Assembly: GCF_010015585.1 (NCBI RefSeq)
Contig: NW_022985070.1
Coordinates: 1 to 64,000, forward strand
From: Eremomyces bilateralis CBS 781.70
Lineage: Eukaryota > Ascomycota > Dothideomycetes > Eremomycetales > Eremomycetaceae
Length of the DNA stretch: 64,000 bases
Reading direction: 5' to 3'
Shown: positions 54,320 to 64,000 of the stretch, one piece after another
Position numbering within the stretch: position 1 is the first letter of the stretch
How the letters are laid out: each line of letters starts with the position of its first letter
Position numbers and translations under genes: made by a program
Notes under the pieces: model-generated
What the model saw: the letters and a program-made list of their open reading frames with translations, nothing else
What the model was told of the DNA's origin: nothing
Database searches by the model: none

Positions 54320-55941
54320 ATGCTTTTACAATTGACTATAGCCATTTTGGCAGGCATTGCCTGCGGTCGGCCCGCGTGCTGGTCAATCGGTCAGCCGGTA
54401 AACACCTCCAGTGGGCCAGTTATCGGCCATGGCGCGGACTGGAAGCCAGAAGTTTCCGAGTATCTTGGAGTTCCATACGCCGAACCACCGGTCGGAGAAC
54501 TACGATTTGCTGCGCCGAAACCTTTCAAAGGGAACAAGTCAATCACCGCGACTACATTTGGTTCGTCATGCCCGGAGAATATTGGTGGTCCGGCTAGTAC
54601 AATGACGGACGTTGATGAGGACTGCCTCACTCTAAATATCTGGACGAAGCCACAGGTGGGAGAAAAATCCAAGGCAGTCATGATTTGGATATATGGGGGT
54701 GGGTTCGGATCAGGGAGATCCTCTACGCCGCTCTACAATGGCGCTCGTCTTGCGGACGAACACGATGTCGTCGTAGTTAGCGTAAACTACAGAGTCAACA
54801 TCTACGGATTCCCTCGGGCCCCTTTTATCCCGGATCTGAATCCTGGTCTTTTAGATCAACGTTCCGGAGTTGAGTGGGTGAGAGACAAGTGCGTGGATGT
54901 TCGTCATGGAGTAGAGTTACCGTGAGAGCTGACAGATTCTCAGCATTGCGCAATTTGGAGGAGACCCAAAGCGAATTGTTCTGTTTGGTCAATCTGCCGG
55001 AGGCGGATCAGTGGATATGTATTCGTTTGCATATCCACAAGACCCTATTGTGTACGGTCTCATCTCTCAATCAGGAGTTGCTGCAAATTCAGTCGGCCCC
55101 CCACAAAACACGTCCTCGGCTTGGTGGGAATCTAGCCGTAGCCTTGGTTGCGGTGGGATTGAAGCTGGTAAGAGTACCTTGGCGTGTATGAGATCAAAAT
55201 CCTGGCAAGAAATAACAGACAGCGTTCCAAGACGAGGGGTGAGTGCGAATATTGGTGCTGGTGGATTTGGACCAACCCTGGATAACAAGACGGTGCTCCC
55301 TGATTACAACGGGCGAAGAGCCAAAGGCATCTTTGCGAAGATTGTAAGTGACTACGGCCTCCATCACTTCGAATTCGGGTTTCTAATGCACCAGTAGCCG
55401 ATGCTTGTGGGAAACACCAACTACGAGAAAGGCTTCTATGAGGATCTAGCCAGACAAAGGAATGAGACGCTACCGGCAACTTATCGCCCTCCAGAGTTAG
55501 ATGGTTGCGGAACTCATGCTGCGGCACTATCGTACAGGAACGCTGGGATCAATGCCTGGAGATATCTCTACGCAGGAACATGGGGCAACGATACTGCCCC
55601 AGGAGCAGGTCAGTGATGGCAACCTGGATGAATTAGTTGCTCAACCACTAGATCTAACCTAATTTCTAGGTCATGGCGCTGAAATTGCGCTTGTGATGGG
55701 CACGATCGATCATCCCACGCGAAATAACAGCACACCCGAAGAAGCTAAGCTCAGTCTGCGCTTAAGACGCGCATGGACTGCATTTGCCAAAGATCCTGTA
55801 AATGGTCTAGTCAAACTGGGATGGCCTCTGTATGACGAAAATAGCGAGGATCCCACATTGATTCGACTCGGTGGAAGAAACTCGGCCCGTATCGTTTACG
55901 AGCCGCGATCTAAGTATGATCGCTGTCCTTCATCTCCATAA
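54320..55941 (+). CDS. Secreted type-B carboxylesterase
   Basis: Four exons: 54320-54888, 54944-55343, 55398-55608 and 55670-55941, 483 residues, all junctions in frame. Signal peptide MLLQLTIAILAGIACG. Conserved EDCLTLN (100-106), oxyanion YGGGFGSG (125-132), nucleophile GQSAG with Ser207, acid Glu333 in GNTNYEKG and the His of GAGHGAEIALV (His395). Type-B carboxylesterases (cholinesterase/lipase superfamily) hydrolyse carboxyl esters outside the cell; fungal members act on lipids, phenolic esters or mycotoxins, and the substrate is not predictable here. Length is slightly below the usual 520-560. Two introns end in TAG with very close stop codons in other frames, so simple ORF reading breaks the gene into pieces. 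No lesions are seen. Confidence 0.88.
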
Positions 55942-56696
55942 TTGAGAGCAATGGGCCAATAAACGAGGAGACAAGAACGCTAACGCCAAAAGAGGGAATT
56001 TTCGAGGTGGCCTGCAAAACTATAAGGGGTTGATTAAAGTTGAGGGATTTCGTCGAATTTTGGTAGGAAAAAGTGCGCATTGAGTGGGGCTGTGCATGTG
56101 GGGAAAACCTCTAGATGTCCATCAAAGTTTGCAGAATAGAAATATTAGCTCCTCCACGATATATATGTTCAACTTGTTCGCGATAGACTACCTTTAATGG
56201 CACAACACTCCTACATCGCATCCGCATTTAGCAGCTTTGATGGAAGTTAGCTCTCCGAACCCATCGGCACAGTGAACACAATGTTCATCGTGCCAAGATA
56301 GTGGCTCGGAAAGCGGCCTGTGTCGCAAGATGCCCCTGTTGGTTTCTACTGCCATCTAACATTCCTTTCACTGCCCTCTACCCCTGGGCTAGGCCTAATC
56401 AGGACTCTTCAGTCTTCTCCTATGTATTTAAGTTATCTTCATCTGGCTTACTAGCTAGATCTCCTTTTCTAGACAATGGGAATCGTTAATACCAATTTGC
56501 GTTAACTAGGAAAGATCTAATTCTTGGAGCATTGCATGATGTACCTAGAGTACTCTAGGACAGACTGTCACGTGCGGACGCGCATGTTTCGTGGAACGAC
56601 GCGTCCTCTGGCCGCTTCACAACTTGATCTTGCTGGGTAACAGAAGGTTCATCACATTCATACAGTAATTATACTCCATCCAATTAGCCAGTCAGG
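55942..56696. other. Intergenic region
   Basis: 755 bases with nothing recognised; AT-rich near 56150 and 56650. Confidence 0.4.
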
Positions 56697-58466
56697 ATGG
56701 AGTTACTGGTACATGTCTGCGCGAAAACCAGCAGAGAAAGGGACGAAGAATACAGACGATTCGCAACATCATATCGCAATTTCGAACTCTCCAGAATCCA
56801 TCACTTGGATTCAAAAGTCCCTGATATCCAGGCGGTGCAAGGCCAACCCCAGTCCAATTCTGACTTTGATTTATACCCTCAAACGCAGAGCGTGATCGGG
56901 GAGTTGCAGCGTTCGTCCGAGGAGCAATATATTGAAGAAACCGAGTCTCTATCACCTGGGGACGACGAAGATGAGGAATCGGACCCTCCCTTGAACACCA
57001 CGGATGCACTCGAGGCAGTCCAAGCGCTTTGCGCAGAGAAGCAATCTTTTTCCTCAGTCCTAGTCCCATCATCTCAGATCCTAAGTAGTCAATCATTTAT
57101 CGACAATACGCAAGAGGCCCTCGATGCTCTCCAGCACTATGTTCCATTCATTCCTACCAATCCCACACAGAAGCCGTCTAGCAAAGGCAGTGATTTAAAG
57201 AGGAAGGCACCTGAGAAAATGCCACCAACACAAGAAACGGGGTTTGGATCGCCGCATATGACCCAAAGAGCCGTATCCGGACCTCTCAGATCTCAGTCAC
57301 CGAGCCAAAGTCAAAGCTACACCCAAATTCAAAGCATTCAGACCTCAGAGCTGCCCTCGAGTTTTGATTGCTTCTCGAAAGACCGATTTCCCCTCAAGGT
57401 GCTACAGACTTCCATGGTTCATGCGACTTCCCCTGCACAGGGGATTAAACGTTCTCTAGCATCACCGCGGAAAGATATTAAAATCTCAAGAGTCAACGCT
57501 TCAAAGGATATGACCGGCAGAGGAGGGGTACGAACAAGGTTGCCCACGAAACATATCGGGCAAGAGGAAAGGGAACCTGTTAGCAGTGGTCCCAGCACTA
57601 CGTTTGAGCCTGTGCGACGACTAAACAAGGAGGTGGGTTTTATATACGGGAGACACCAACCTCGACCTCGGAGTGCTCTACCGGAAGCGGAGATTACGCC
57701 GTCGAAAGACGGGTCATACAGCCCTCCCTCCCCAGTCGCATATCAACCGCCGCCATCATCTGCAATGAAGAATGATACGATACATACCACCAACAAAACG
57801 GTTCCTGACGTGTCCCCCGAACCACCAAGCAATCTGCCCGCACCATTATCCCTCGAGCTGTCTACAGAACTCCCCCCAATATCCGCCCTACCTCTAGAAT
57901 TCCACTCGCCGCTTCCTACAACCAGCAATCTCGATCCAAGTAAACTTCCGTCCTGGATCACCAGGACACTTGCGAAAACCACAGCGGATCCTTTGCTTCG
58001 ACGACAGTACCGTCCGGAATCAGTATCTCGACCAGTCAGGCCAGGGGAAAGAGGCCATTGGCAGTTTGAGACGAGGCAATGGGATGTTGCTCGCCAAGTC
58101 GAGTTCTGGGATTATTTTGGAAAGATTCTGGAAGATGGCAGGTGTGGTTGGGGTGTATGGGCTGCGAGACGATACGGGGAGGGCTGCGAGGAGTCCCCAA
58201 CCGGATTTGCTAATGATAGGGAGGGATCGACGAAAAGGGTGACCTTCGCCCAAACGGGAGAGGCAGAAGGCGAAACGACAGCCCCAGACAGGGGACTTGG
58301 AATAGTCAAGATATATTGCTGGGCCGAGATTATAGAGCATATCTATTTGCTCGTATATGTTGCAAGCCACAAGTGCATCAGGTCGACCGCAGCAGAGTGG
58401 ATTGATGGGTCGGGTAAGGTTGTCGTCCGCATGAGACAAGAATCAAAGAGCAATGTTGCTCGATAG
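56697..58466 (+). CDS. Large disordered fungal protein with a conserved-looking C-terminal domain
   Basis: Uninterrupted frame of 589 residues. Residues 1-40 form a charged helix (SRERDEEYRRFATSYRNFEL). Most of 60-420 is low-complexity, rich in Ser, Pro, Gln and Thr (PSQSQSYTQIQSIQTSE, PPPSSAM). From about 425 the sequence becomes ordered: LPSWITRTLAKTTADPLLRR, GHWQFETRQWDVARQVEFWD, YFGKILEDGRCGWGVWAARR, and at the end GLGIVKIYCWAEIIEHIYLL and AAEWIDGSGKVVVRM. This ordered block looks like a family-specific domain common in Pezizomycotina, but I cannot name it. The layout suggests a nuclear scaffold or regulator. No signal peptide. The frame is intact. Confidence 0.7.
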   Translation: MELLVHVCAKTSRERDEEYRRFATSYRNFELSRIHHLDSKVPDIQAVQGQPQSNSDFDLYPQTQSVIGELQRSSEEQYIEETESLSPGDDEDEESDPPLNTTDALEAVQALCAEKQSFSSVLVPSSQILSSQSFIDNTQEALDALQHYVPFIPTNPTQKPSSKGSDLKRKAPEKMPPTQETGFGSPHMTQRAVSGPLRSQSPSQSQSYTQIQSIQTSELPSSFDCFSKDRFPLKVLQTSMVHATSPAQGIKRSLASPRKDIKISRVNASKDMTGRGGVRTRLPTKHIGQEEREPVSSGPSTTFEPVRRLNKEVGFIYGRHQPRPRSALPEAEITPSKDGSYSPPSPVAYQPPPSSAMKNDTIHTTNKTVPDVSPEPPSNLPAPLSLELSTELPPISALPLEFHSPLPTTSNLDPSKLPSWITRTLAKTTADPLLRRQYRPESVSRPVRPGERGHWQFETRQWDVARQVEFWDYFGKILEDGRCGWGVWAARRYGEGCEESPTGFANDREGSTKRVTFAQTGEAEGETTAPDRGLGIVKIYCWAEIIEHIYLLVYVASHKCIRSTAAEWIDGSGKVVVRMRQESKSNVAR

Positions 58467-58929
58467 CTGTTGAATACTGGTGGGCCCTAACTAATCAATA
58501 CATATAAAACATTTATCGTACTGACGACGCTTGACTCCAGGCAATTTCCTCAATGCCATTCACTTGCTATGCACTGATCCAAATACTCCAGCGGGTTCGC
58601 TCTCGAATGCTAGCTACCGCGCTCTGAGCTTCCTATTTGGCTCGTCTAGTTCTATCTCTGACGCGTTATCAGAATCGTTGGAATGATCCAAGTCCCTACA
58701 GTTTGTCACTGTCCATCTATTTGATTTTGACCACCTAGCCAGTCTTAGATCGACCACTTCTACCACTTCTGCCCAAGCACACCTTTCGGCTAGCTGCACA
58801 GCAATAACGAGCATGTTCATCTTCACTATTAGGACTACCGCTCAGTGACAGGCGCGTGACGGCTGCCAACAACCACGAGCTACCACCGATGCAGACAAGA
58901 ACGCAAGATGTCAACAACGACCAAACCGT
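58467..58929. other. Convergent region
   Basis: 463 bases; nothing recognised apart from short shadow frames. Confidence 0.4.
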
Positions 58930-59735
58930 GGGGAAATGCAAGGAACACTGGGACGCGAAATAGTCGACGAATTCTTAGGCAGAATCGACCTTACCAAGCC
59001 AACATCTCTTGATAATCTCTCCGTACAATAGCCCTGACACATTTGGGAACCCATGCGACTTATACCGTCTCTCCACTTCGTCGCTAGGTACGTCCTGATA
59101 AGGTCGTTCTCTGTTATAATGTTATACATTGTACCCCCAAGACTGAAAAATCGTCCTTGATAGTCTGCGGGGAATTCCAGTCGAAGTTCGGCGGTTCAAA
59201 CCGTGTCCCAGGACATGCCGTTGCTTGAGAACTGTTTAGAGAAGAGCCGCCAAAGTCTGAAATCGCAGGTGCAGGTCCTTATCGAGCAGAAAGTTCTTTG
59301 GCTCGACATCACAGTGCATGATGTTAGCAGAATGCAATAACTGTAACCCTTCAGCGGCTTCTTAGATCCAGCGTGGCCGCTGTGGGAGATTGATGGTTTC
59401 GCTATGTGCGCTCAGGTACGAACTGAGGCCACCATAAGGTATATACTCCAGCATCAAAACACAATTTTCAGGGTCGCAATTGATCGGCTTTACTGAGCGC
59501 GGGTGAAGCGACAAGACCTTATAGATAGTAGCTTCCACGGTGAGATCTCGTCGGCAGACTGCTTCTCTGCTCTTGGCCAGGGCGATTTAATGACATCGCC
59601 AGATGGGAGACGCTCTATGGTACCCGTGACTCCACCGGAGAGGAATTCGCCCTTCAAGTTCACGCTAATCTGTTCGACTCGCCCTTGGATTGGGCTTCCT
59701 TTCGCGTCCAGTATTGGAGTCTGGTCGGCAGACAT
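58930..59735 (-). pseudogene. Multiply broken protein-kinase-like gene
   Basis: From ATG 59735 the frame reads VNLKGEFLSGGVTGTIERLP followed by SGDVIKSPWPRAEKQSADE and then shifts. The kinase continues in other frames: RRDLTVEATIYKVLSLHPR, PINCDPENCVLMLEYIPYGG, LSSYLSAHSETI, a TAA inside WI-stop-EAAEGLQLLHSAN, then IMHCDVEPKNFLLDKDLHL (catalytic loop), and one frame away AISDFGGSSLNSS (DFG). At the end are MYNIITEND, PYQDVPSDEVERRYKS, GLLYGEIIKRCWLGKVDSA and another TAA. The HCDVxPKNFLLD and ISDFGGSSL motifs are typical of a fungal kinase family expanded in Pezizomycotina. At least three frameshifts and two stops make it inactive. Confidence 0.8.
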
Positions 59736-60310
59736 GACGGTTGCTCACGCGGCAAGACACCTGTAAGCGGTCGGAAGAGACAGAAGTGAGTGCTGGATAG
59801 AATAATAACTGCGTAGGGTATTTAAGAGCGGTGTATTCCGTAATAGTAGAATATATCAGGAATGAATGCAATGGAGATACGGAGGCGTCTTTAAAAGTCT
59901 TTTCCTGGTAACTACACCGAAGTGGACTTTGGTGATCAAAAGGAATGTGGATTTGGGATGTCTCCCGCTACCCACTATGGTAATAGCCTAGTCTTTAGAC
60001 CATGTCATCACCTCGGGACAACTGGTGACGACCTTTAGCGATGACGGTTCACTACACGATCCCTGTCTCATCTCCAGCTCCATCTTCGGGCCATATCACT
60101 CTACCGTATCATGATTCTCGTGCGAGTTAGACCATTGAATTGTTGATCAATTCTTCCTTTGCCTGCTTCCGCGGCTTGACCGTCATATTCCTGCACTATC
60201 AGTACGGCTATAAATTCTATAAATTTCCCTCCTCCCTTATCCTCCCCCAGTCCTCCCCGTATCTCAATCCCATCACCAAATTACCAGGTTACGTCACTCC
60301 TCTCCCGAAA
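59736..60310. promoter_or_regulatory. Promoter and 5' leader of the cytochrome b2-type gene
   Basis: 575 bases. A C/T-rich leader (cctcctcccttatcctccccc near 60230) with TATA-like ggctataaattctataaat at 60207-60225 precedes the start. No ATG in frame lies between the last upstream stop and 60311. Confidence 0.5.
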
Positions 60311-61878
60311 ATGACGCGAAATGCGCCTTCAAAAAAGCTCAGCGGCGCCGAGGTCGCGATGCACAACTCGAAAGATTCCTGCTGGGTGATCGTCCACGGC
60401 AAAGCCTACGATGTGACCGAGTTCCTTCCCGAGCACCCAGGCGGGCAGAAGATCATCCTCAAATACGCTGGCAAAGATGCCACCGAAGAGTTCGACCCAA
60501 TCCACCCGCCGGACACGTTAGAGAAGTATTTAGATGGCAGCAAGCATTTAGGGGAGGTGGATATGAGTACGGTGGAGCGGGAGGAGAAGGCGACGGATCC
60601 GGAGGAGGGGGAGCGGCAAAAGATGATCCAGAGCAAACCGGATTTGGAACAATGTTTCAATCTTACGGACTTCGAGGCCGTTGCGAGGAGGGTGATGAAG
60701 AAGACCGCATGGGCATATTACTCAAGTGGAGCCGACGATGAGATTGTAAGTCTGTCCTCAAGCCACCCTCGATCCCCCTAACCTCCCAGACAATGCGCGA
60801 AAACCACGCCGCCTTCCACCGCATCTGGTTCCGCCCTCGCATCCTCCGTAACGTCGAACACATCGACCTCTCCACCACCATGATTGGCACCCCAGTCTCC
60901 ATCCCCTTCTACGTCACCGCCACCGCCCTCGGCAAGCTCGGCCACCCCGAAGGCGAAGTCGTCCTCACCCGCGCCGCGCACACCCACCAGGTCGTCCAAA
61001 TGATTCCCACCCTCGCCTCCTGCTCCTTCGACGAGATCGTCGACGCTCGCCAGGGCGACCAGGTCCAGTGGCTACAGCTCTACGTCAACAAGAACCGCGC
61101 TATCACTAAGAAGATCGTGCAGCATGCCGAGGCGCGCGGGTGCAAGGGGCTGTTCATCACCGTCGACGCGCCGCAGCTAGGGCGCCGCGAGAAGGACATG
61201 CGCAGCAAGTTCAGCGACGTCGGGTCGAGCGTGCAGAACTCGTCCGGAGACAATGTGGATCGGAGCCAGGGCGCGGCGCGCGCGATCTCGAGCTTCATCG
61301 ACCCCGCGCTCAGCTGGGATGATATTCCCTGGTTCCGGAGCATCACGAAGATGCCGATTCTTCTAAAAGGTGTGCAGCGGAAAGAGGATGTGCTGAAGGC
61401 GATTGAGGCGGAGGTGGACGGCGTGGTGTTGTCGAATCACGGCGGTCGGCAGCTGGACACCGCGCCATCGGGGATCGAGGTGCTGGCGGAGGTGATGCCG
61501 GAGCTGCGGGCGCGAGGGCTGTATCCGCGGCCGCCCGGGGCGCCGCGGTTTGAGATCTTCATCGACGGGGGCGTGCGGCGGGCGACGGACATCATCAAGG
61601 CGATCTGCCTGGGGGCGACGGGGGTGGGGATAGGGCGGCCGTTCCTGTATGCGATGAGCGCGTACGGCGAGGCGGGAGTGGGGCGGGCGATGCAGTTGTT
61701 GAAGGACGAGATGGAGATGGGGATGCGGTTGATTGGGGCGCGGAGCATCGCGGAATTGAATCCGGAGTTGGTGGATACGCGGGGGTTGGCGGCGGGACAT
61801 ACGAGTATACCGCGAGATATGCTGAGTGAGAATGTGTATGACTCGTTGAGGCAGCCGTTGTGGAAGAGCAAGTTATAA
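60311..61878 (+). CDS. CYB2: Flavocytochrome b2-type L-lactate (2-hydroxyacid) dehydrogenase
   Basis: Two exons, 60311-60745 and 60790-61878, 507 residues; intron GTAAGT...CCAG, phase 0. Residues 8-82 form a cytochrome b5 domain with heme ligands His42 (EFLPEHPGGQ) and His65 (FDPIHPPDT). From about 115 the FMN-dependent dehydrogenase barrel follows: LTDFEAVARRVMKKTAWAYY, VTATALGKLGHPEGE, WLQLYVNKN, FITVDAPQLGRREKDMRSKF, the catalytic base His362 in SNHGGRQLD, and FIDGGVRRATDIIKAI. The family oxidises L-lactate or a related 2-hydroxyacid and passes electrons to cytochrome c. Yeast Cyb2 has an 80-residue presequence into the intermembrane space. Here none is encoded in frame, so this enzyme may be cytosolic or use a missed upstream exon. 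The substrate could be another hydroxyacid. Confidence 0.93.
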
Positions 61879-62073
61879 AAGGGTTCGAGGACATCTGAAT
61901 ACCAATTCTTGTCGATACTTGGCGGACTATACATATCACGGTGGCGTTTTCAGCATCATGGCTCTCCTACATTACAAGATTTCAAGGAGGCATTGTATCC
62001 CCCTCAATATCTTCTCGCTTCACGGACTAGATAGAGAGAGAGAGATTCATACTTCACGGACTAGATACCAATA

Positions 62074-62792
62074 TCAACATTTTTCCCACGTCAATGGCAA
62101 CTCCTGCTTAAACACGTGATCCGCCGAGTCCGCGGTAATCAGTCCTTGCGCCTGTTCATTCCGACTCTGCAACCCGATCCGCAATGTAATCCGTACACTG
62201 TTCTTTGAATTCGCCTGCTTGCCACATGGGCTCGTCGCACCGCGCTGGTTGCCACTATGCAGCAGATAATCCTCCGACAGCGGACCTCTCAACGACTTCG
62301 AAAAGCGCGTCTAAAAAGAGTTAATACCACGCCTCGCATCTTTTCGATTGTGTATTTCTGTACCTGATCATTCTTCCCCCCATGCCCATACCCACTCGTA
62401 ATCGTCCCCGTCACCCCCGACTCCAAATTACAATACCCTCGATAATCCGCCGCGTCGATCCGATACCTCCAGTTATCCGGCACGTCCAACTTCACCGTGA
62501 CGGCACAGTACTTGCTATTACTCCCCTTCGGCACTTTTGGCCCGATGGTGGCCTCGAAATTGTCGAACATCAGCGTCATGATGCTGTTGTCGGCGCTGAT
62601 GGCGACGCTGAAGGTGCCGGGGGGGCAGCCGTTGTTGCCGGTGCCACCTTGCGTGCGGTCAGTAGCGGCGAGGGAGGACATGCCGGAGGTGTCGACAGAG
62701 GGGCTGGTGACTTGGACGGAGCCGGCCGGAGGGCGGGATTGGGCGAGGGAGAGGGTGAGGAAAGGGAGGAGGTGGAGGGGATGGAAGCGCAT
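62074..62792 (-). CDS. Secreted DUF4360 protein
   Basis: Two exons, 62792-62364 and 62310-62074, 221 residues; the intron GTACAG...TTAG joins GGKNDQ to TRFSKSLRGP. Signal peptide MRFHPLHLLPFLTLSLAQS. The mature protein shows the DUF4360 pattern: NNGCPPGTFSVAISADNSIM, LMFDNFEATIGPKV, NSKYCAVTVKLDVPDNWRY, DYRGYCNLESGVTG, and after the intron SPCGKQANSKNSVRITLRIG ending LTWEKC. Four of its cysteines are at conserved positions. DUF4360 proteins are small secreted beta-sheet proteins of ascomycetes. Their role is unknown; some are reported as secreted in plant-associated fungi. No lesion is seen. Confidence 0.9.
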
Positions 62793-63546
62793 GGTGGATG
62801 TTGGCTTGGATGGAAAGTTTAAACAATACGAACTCGATAGAATGATAGGAGCGAAGAGAGATATCGAAAGAATAGGACGACTACATCGCTAAATATACTC
62901 AACGCTGAGAGCTGACAACCTTCTGCGCTTTAGTGGACGTAGATGAAGAATACGACAAACCGGACAGATCAACATCGAGAGAGTAAGATCAAGAGACTCA
63001 AAAGAACCAAGCTCGTATACGGAAGATTACCTGGCCAAGAAATAGAGCAGTTAATCTGTAAGGCTGCGGCCCTACATTAAGCCTTCTGCCCTACATGAAT
63101 CGAATGTACCGACGGTGTTTGATATTGACGAAGAAGTCAGGGTACTGCGATGGTGAAGAAAAATTGATCGACAATCCTAGCGCTTCTTCACGTCGATCGG
63201 ACGGACCACATGGATCGGTCAGGGACACTCAGGGTTCAGCCATCCCAGCCCGATCCGGTAGCACTGGATATAAATATCGGCAGCCCGGGATCATGCTGAT
63301 TGATGTTCACGGAACTTATTCGTAATGCAAATCGTACAGATGACGCCGGAAGAAGCGCTGACCAAACCCAAACCCTCGCGATGCCATGGATAGCGCCTGA
63401 CGATGAAATATACCCCGCCATCCCGGCGGACCGAGTCTCCGTATGCCAAATGGGAAGTATCAGACCGTGACCGAAAACAGGTAGCCCTGCACATGATTTA
63501 CCTCCGCGAAACCAGCTCCATTCCCCGCATCACCCCTTCCTACCCA
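62793..63546. other. Intergenic region
   Basis: 754 bases: promoter of the DUF4360 gene and the 3' region of the Rab-like gene. Nothing else is recognised. Confidence 0.45.
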
Positions 63547-64000
63547 TCAACAACACCTCCCACCCCTCTCCCCTCTCCGTGCCCTCACCTCCCCATCCCA
63601 CCTCCTCACCTCCTCCCCACCTTCCGCCCCATCCCCACCTCCCGGCGCAATGCCCGGCAACCCCAACCAACTCCGTCGCTTATCCCCATACCCCACCCGA
63701 AAACTCCCGCCCCCCTCCTCCCCCCCAGGCTCGCAGTCGAAATACCCCCCCGCCCCACTATACCCCTCCAACCCCAGCTGCGCCGCCTCCGCCGCCTGCT
63801 GCTGCTCGACTAGCCGCCGAGTGATCACCCGGAATACCTCGTCGACGCCTTCGCCGGTGAGTGCGCTGATCTCGTGGCAGGAGTCCCAGCCCACGTCGGT
63901 GGTCCAGAGGTTGTGGGTGCTGGAGCGATTAGAGGGAGGGGTAGGGAGCGGAGCGTGGTTGGCGCGCGATTGCCCCGCGGGGAGAGATGGCCCGGGGAGC
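63547..64000 (-). CDS. Rab-family small GTPase, C-terminal part (gene runs off the window)
   Basis: The minus-strand frame is open from the window edge to the TAA at 63547-63549. It contains CHEISALTGEGVDEVFRVIT followed by RRLVEQQ, which is the G5 (SAK/SAL) motif and last helix of Rab GTPases. A long hypervariable tail rich in Gly and Glu follows, ending ERGGRCC: a C-terminal CC prenylation signal for membrane attachment. A Ser/Pro-rich insert (PLPTPPSNRSSTHN) precedes the G5 motif. The P-loop and switch regions must lie beyond position 64000. It is likely a vesicle-traffic regulator; the Rab subfamily cannot be decided from this part. Confidence 0.8.
   Translation of the reverse strand, partial: LPGPSLPAGQSRANHAPLPTPPSNRSSTHNLWTTDVGWDSCHEISALTGEGVDEVFRVITRRLVEQQQAAEAAQLGLEGYSGAGGYFDCEPGGEEGGGSFRVGYGDKRRSWLGLPGIAPGGGDGAEGGEEVRRWDGEVRARRGERGGRCC

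Overview
The window is nuclear DNA of a filamentous ascomycete (Pezizomycotina). Genes are monocistronic, on both strands, and split by short GT...AG introns (about 45-130 nt) with CTAAC/CTGAC-like branch sites. The families present are typical of that group: a divergent FAS1/FAS2 pair, Bud13/Cwc26, AFG2, a flavocytochrome-b2-type dehydrogenase, DUF3605, DUF4360, DUF7730-like and LysM proteins, and a killer-toxin-type GH18 chitinase. The species cannot be named from the sequence. I saw no convincing tRNA, rRNA or CRISPR array.

Layout. 1-8.5 kb: a membrane protein with a PPxY motif, an alkyltransferase-like DNA-repair protein with a 13-nt exon, a hAT transposase relic, a quinone-oxidoreductase-like enzyme with an internal 19-residue duplication, a decayed DUF3605 gene, and splicing factor Bud13. 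8.5-19 kb: a long gene-poor stretch, a small conserved-looking protein, an alpha/beta hydrolase, a probably mitochondrial protein of unknown role, and an AFG2-type AAA ATPase. 19-26 kb is a chitin-related block: a secreted LysM protein with a minisatellite, a 5'-truncated GH18 chitinase with one internal stop, and a frameshifted companion gene. 27.3-42.2 kb: a short-chain dehydrogenase, then FAS1 and FAS2, complete and head to head across a shared 1.35-kb promoter region. 42.2-60 kb is an accessory block with secreted proteins of unknown function, decayed DUF7730-like and kinase-like genes, a Cys-rich mini-protein, an intact kinase-like gene, a secreted type-B carboxylesterase, an unknown 589-residue protein and small repeats. 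60-64 kb: the cytochrome b2-type dehydrogenase, a secreted DUF4360 protein and the 3' end of a Rab-like GTPase gene.

How the genes work together. FAS1 and FAS2 encode the two chains of the cytosolic type-I fatty acid synthase. FAS1 carries acetyltransferase, enoyl reductase, dehydratase and malonyl/palmitoyl transferase. FAS2 carries acyl carrier protein, ketoreductase, ketosynthase and phosphopantetheinyl transferase. The LysM and chitinase genes both concern chitin, and the chitinase looks broken in this strain.

No wholly new multi-gene system is evident. The items most worth a second look are the chitin block with its near-intact nonsense-bearing chitinase, a dispersed 90-bp repeat and a perfect 20-bp hairpin in the accessory block, the nonsense lesions whose changes fit C-to-T at CpA, the frame-preserving 51-nt first intron of FAS1, and several multi-exon genes that simple ORF reading misses.
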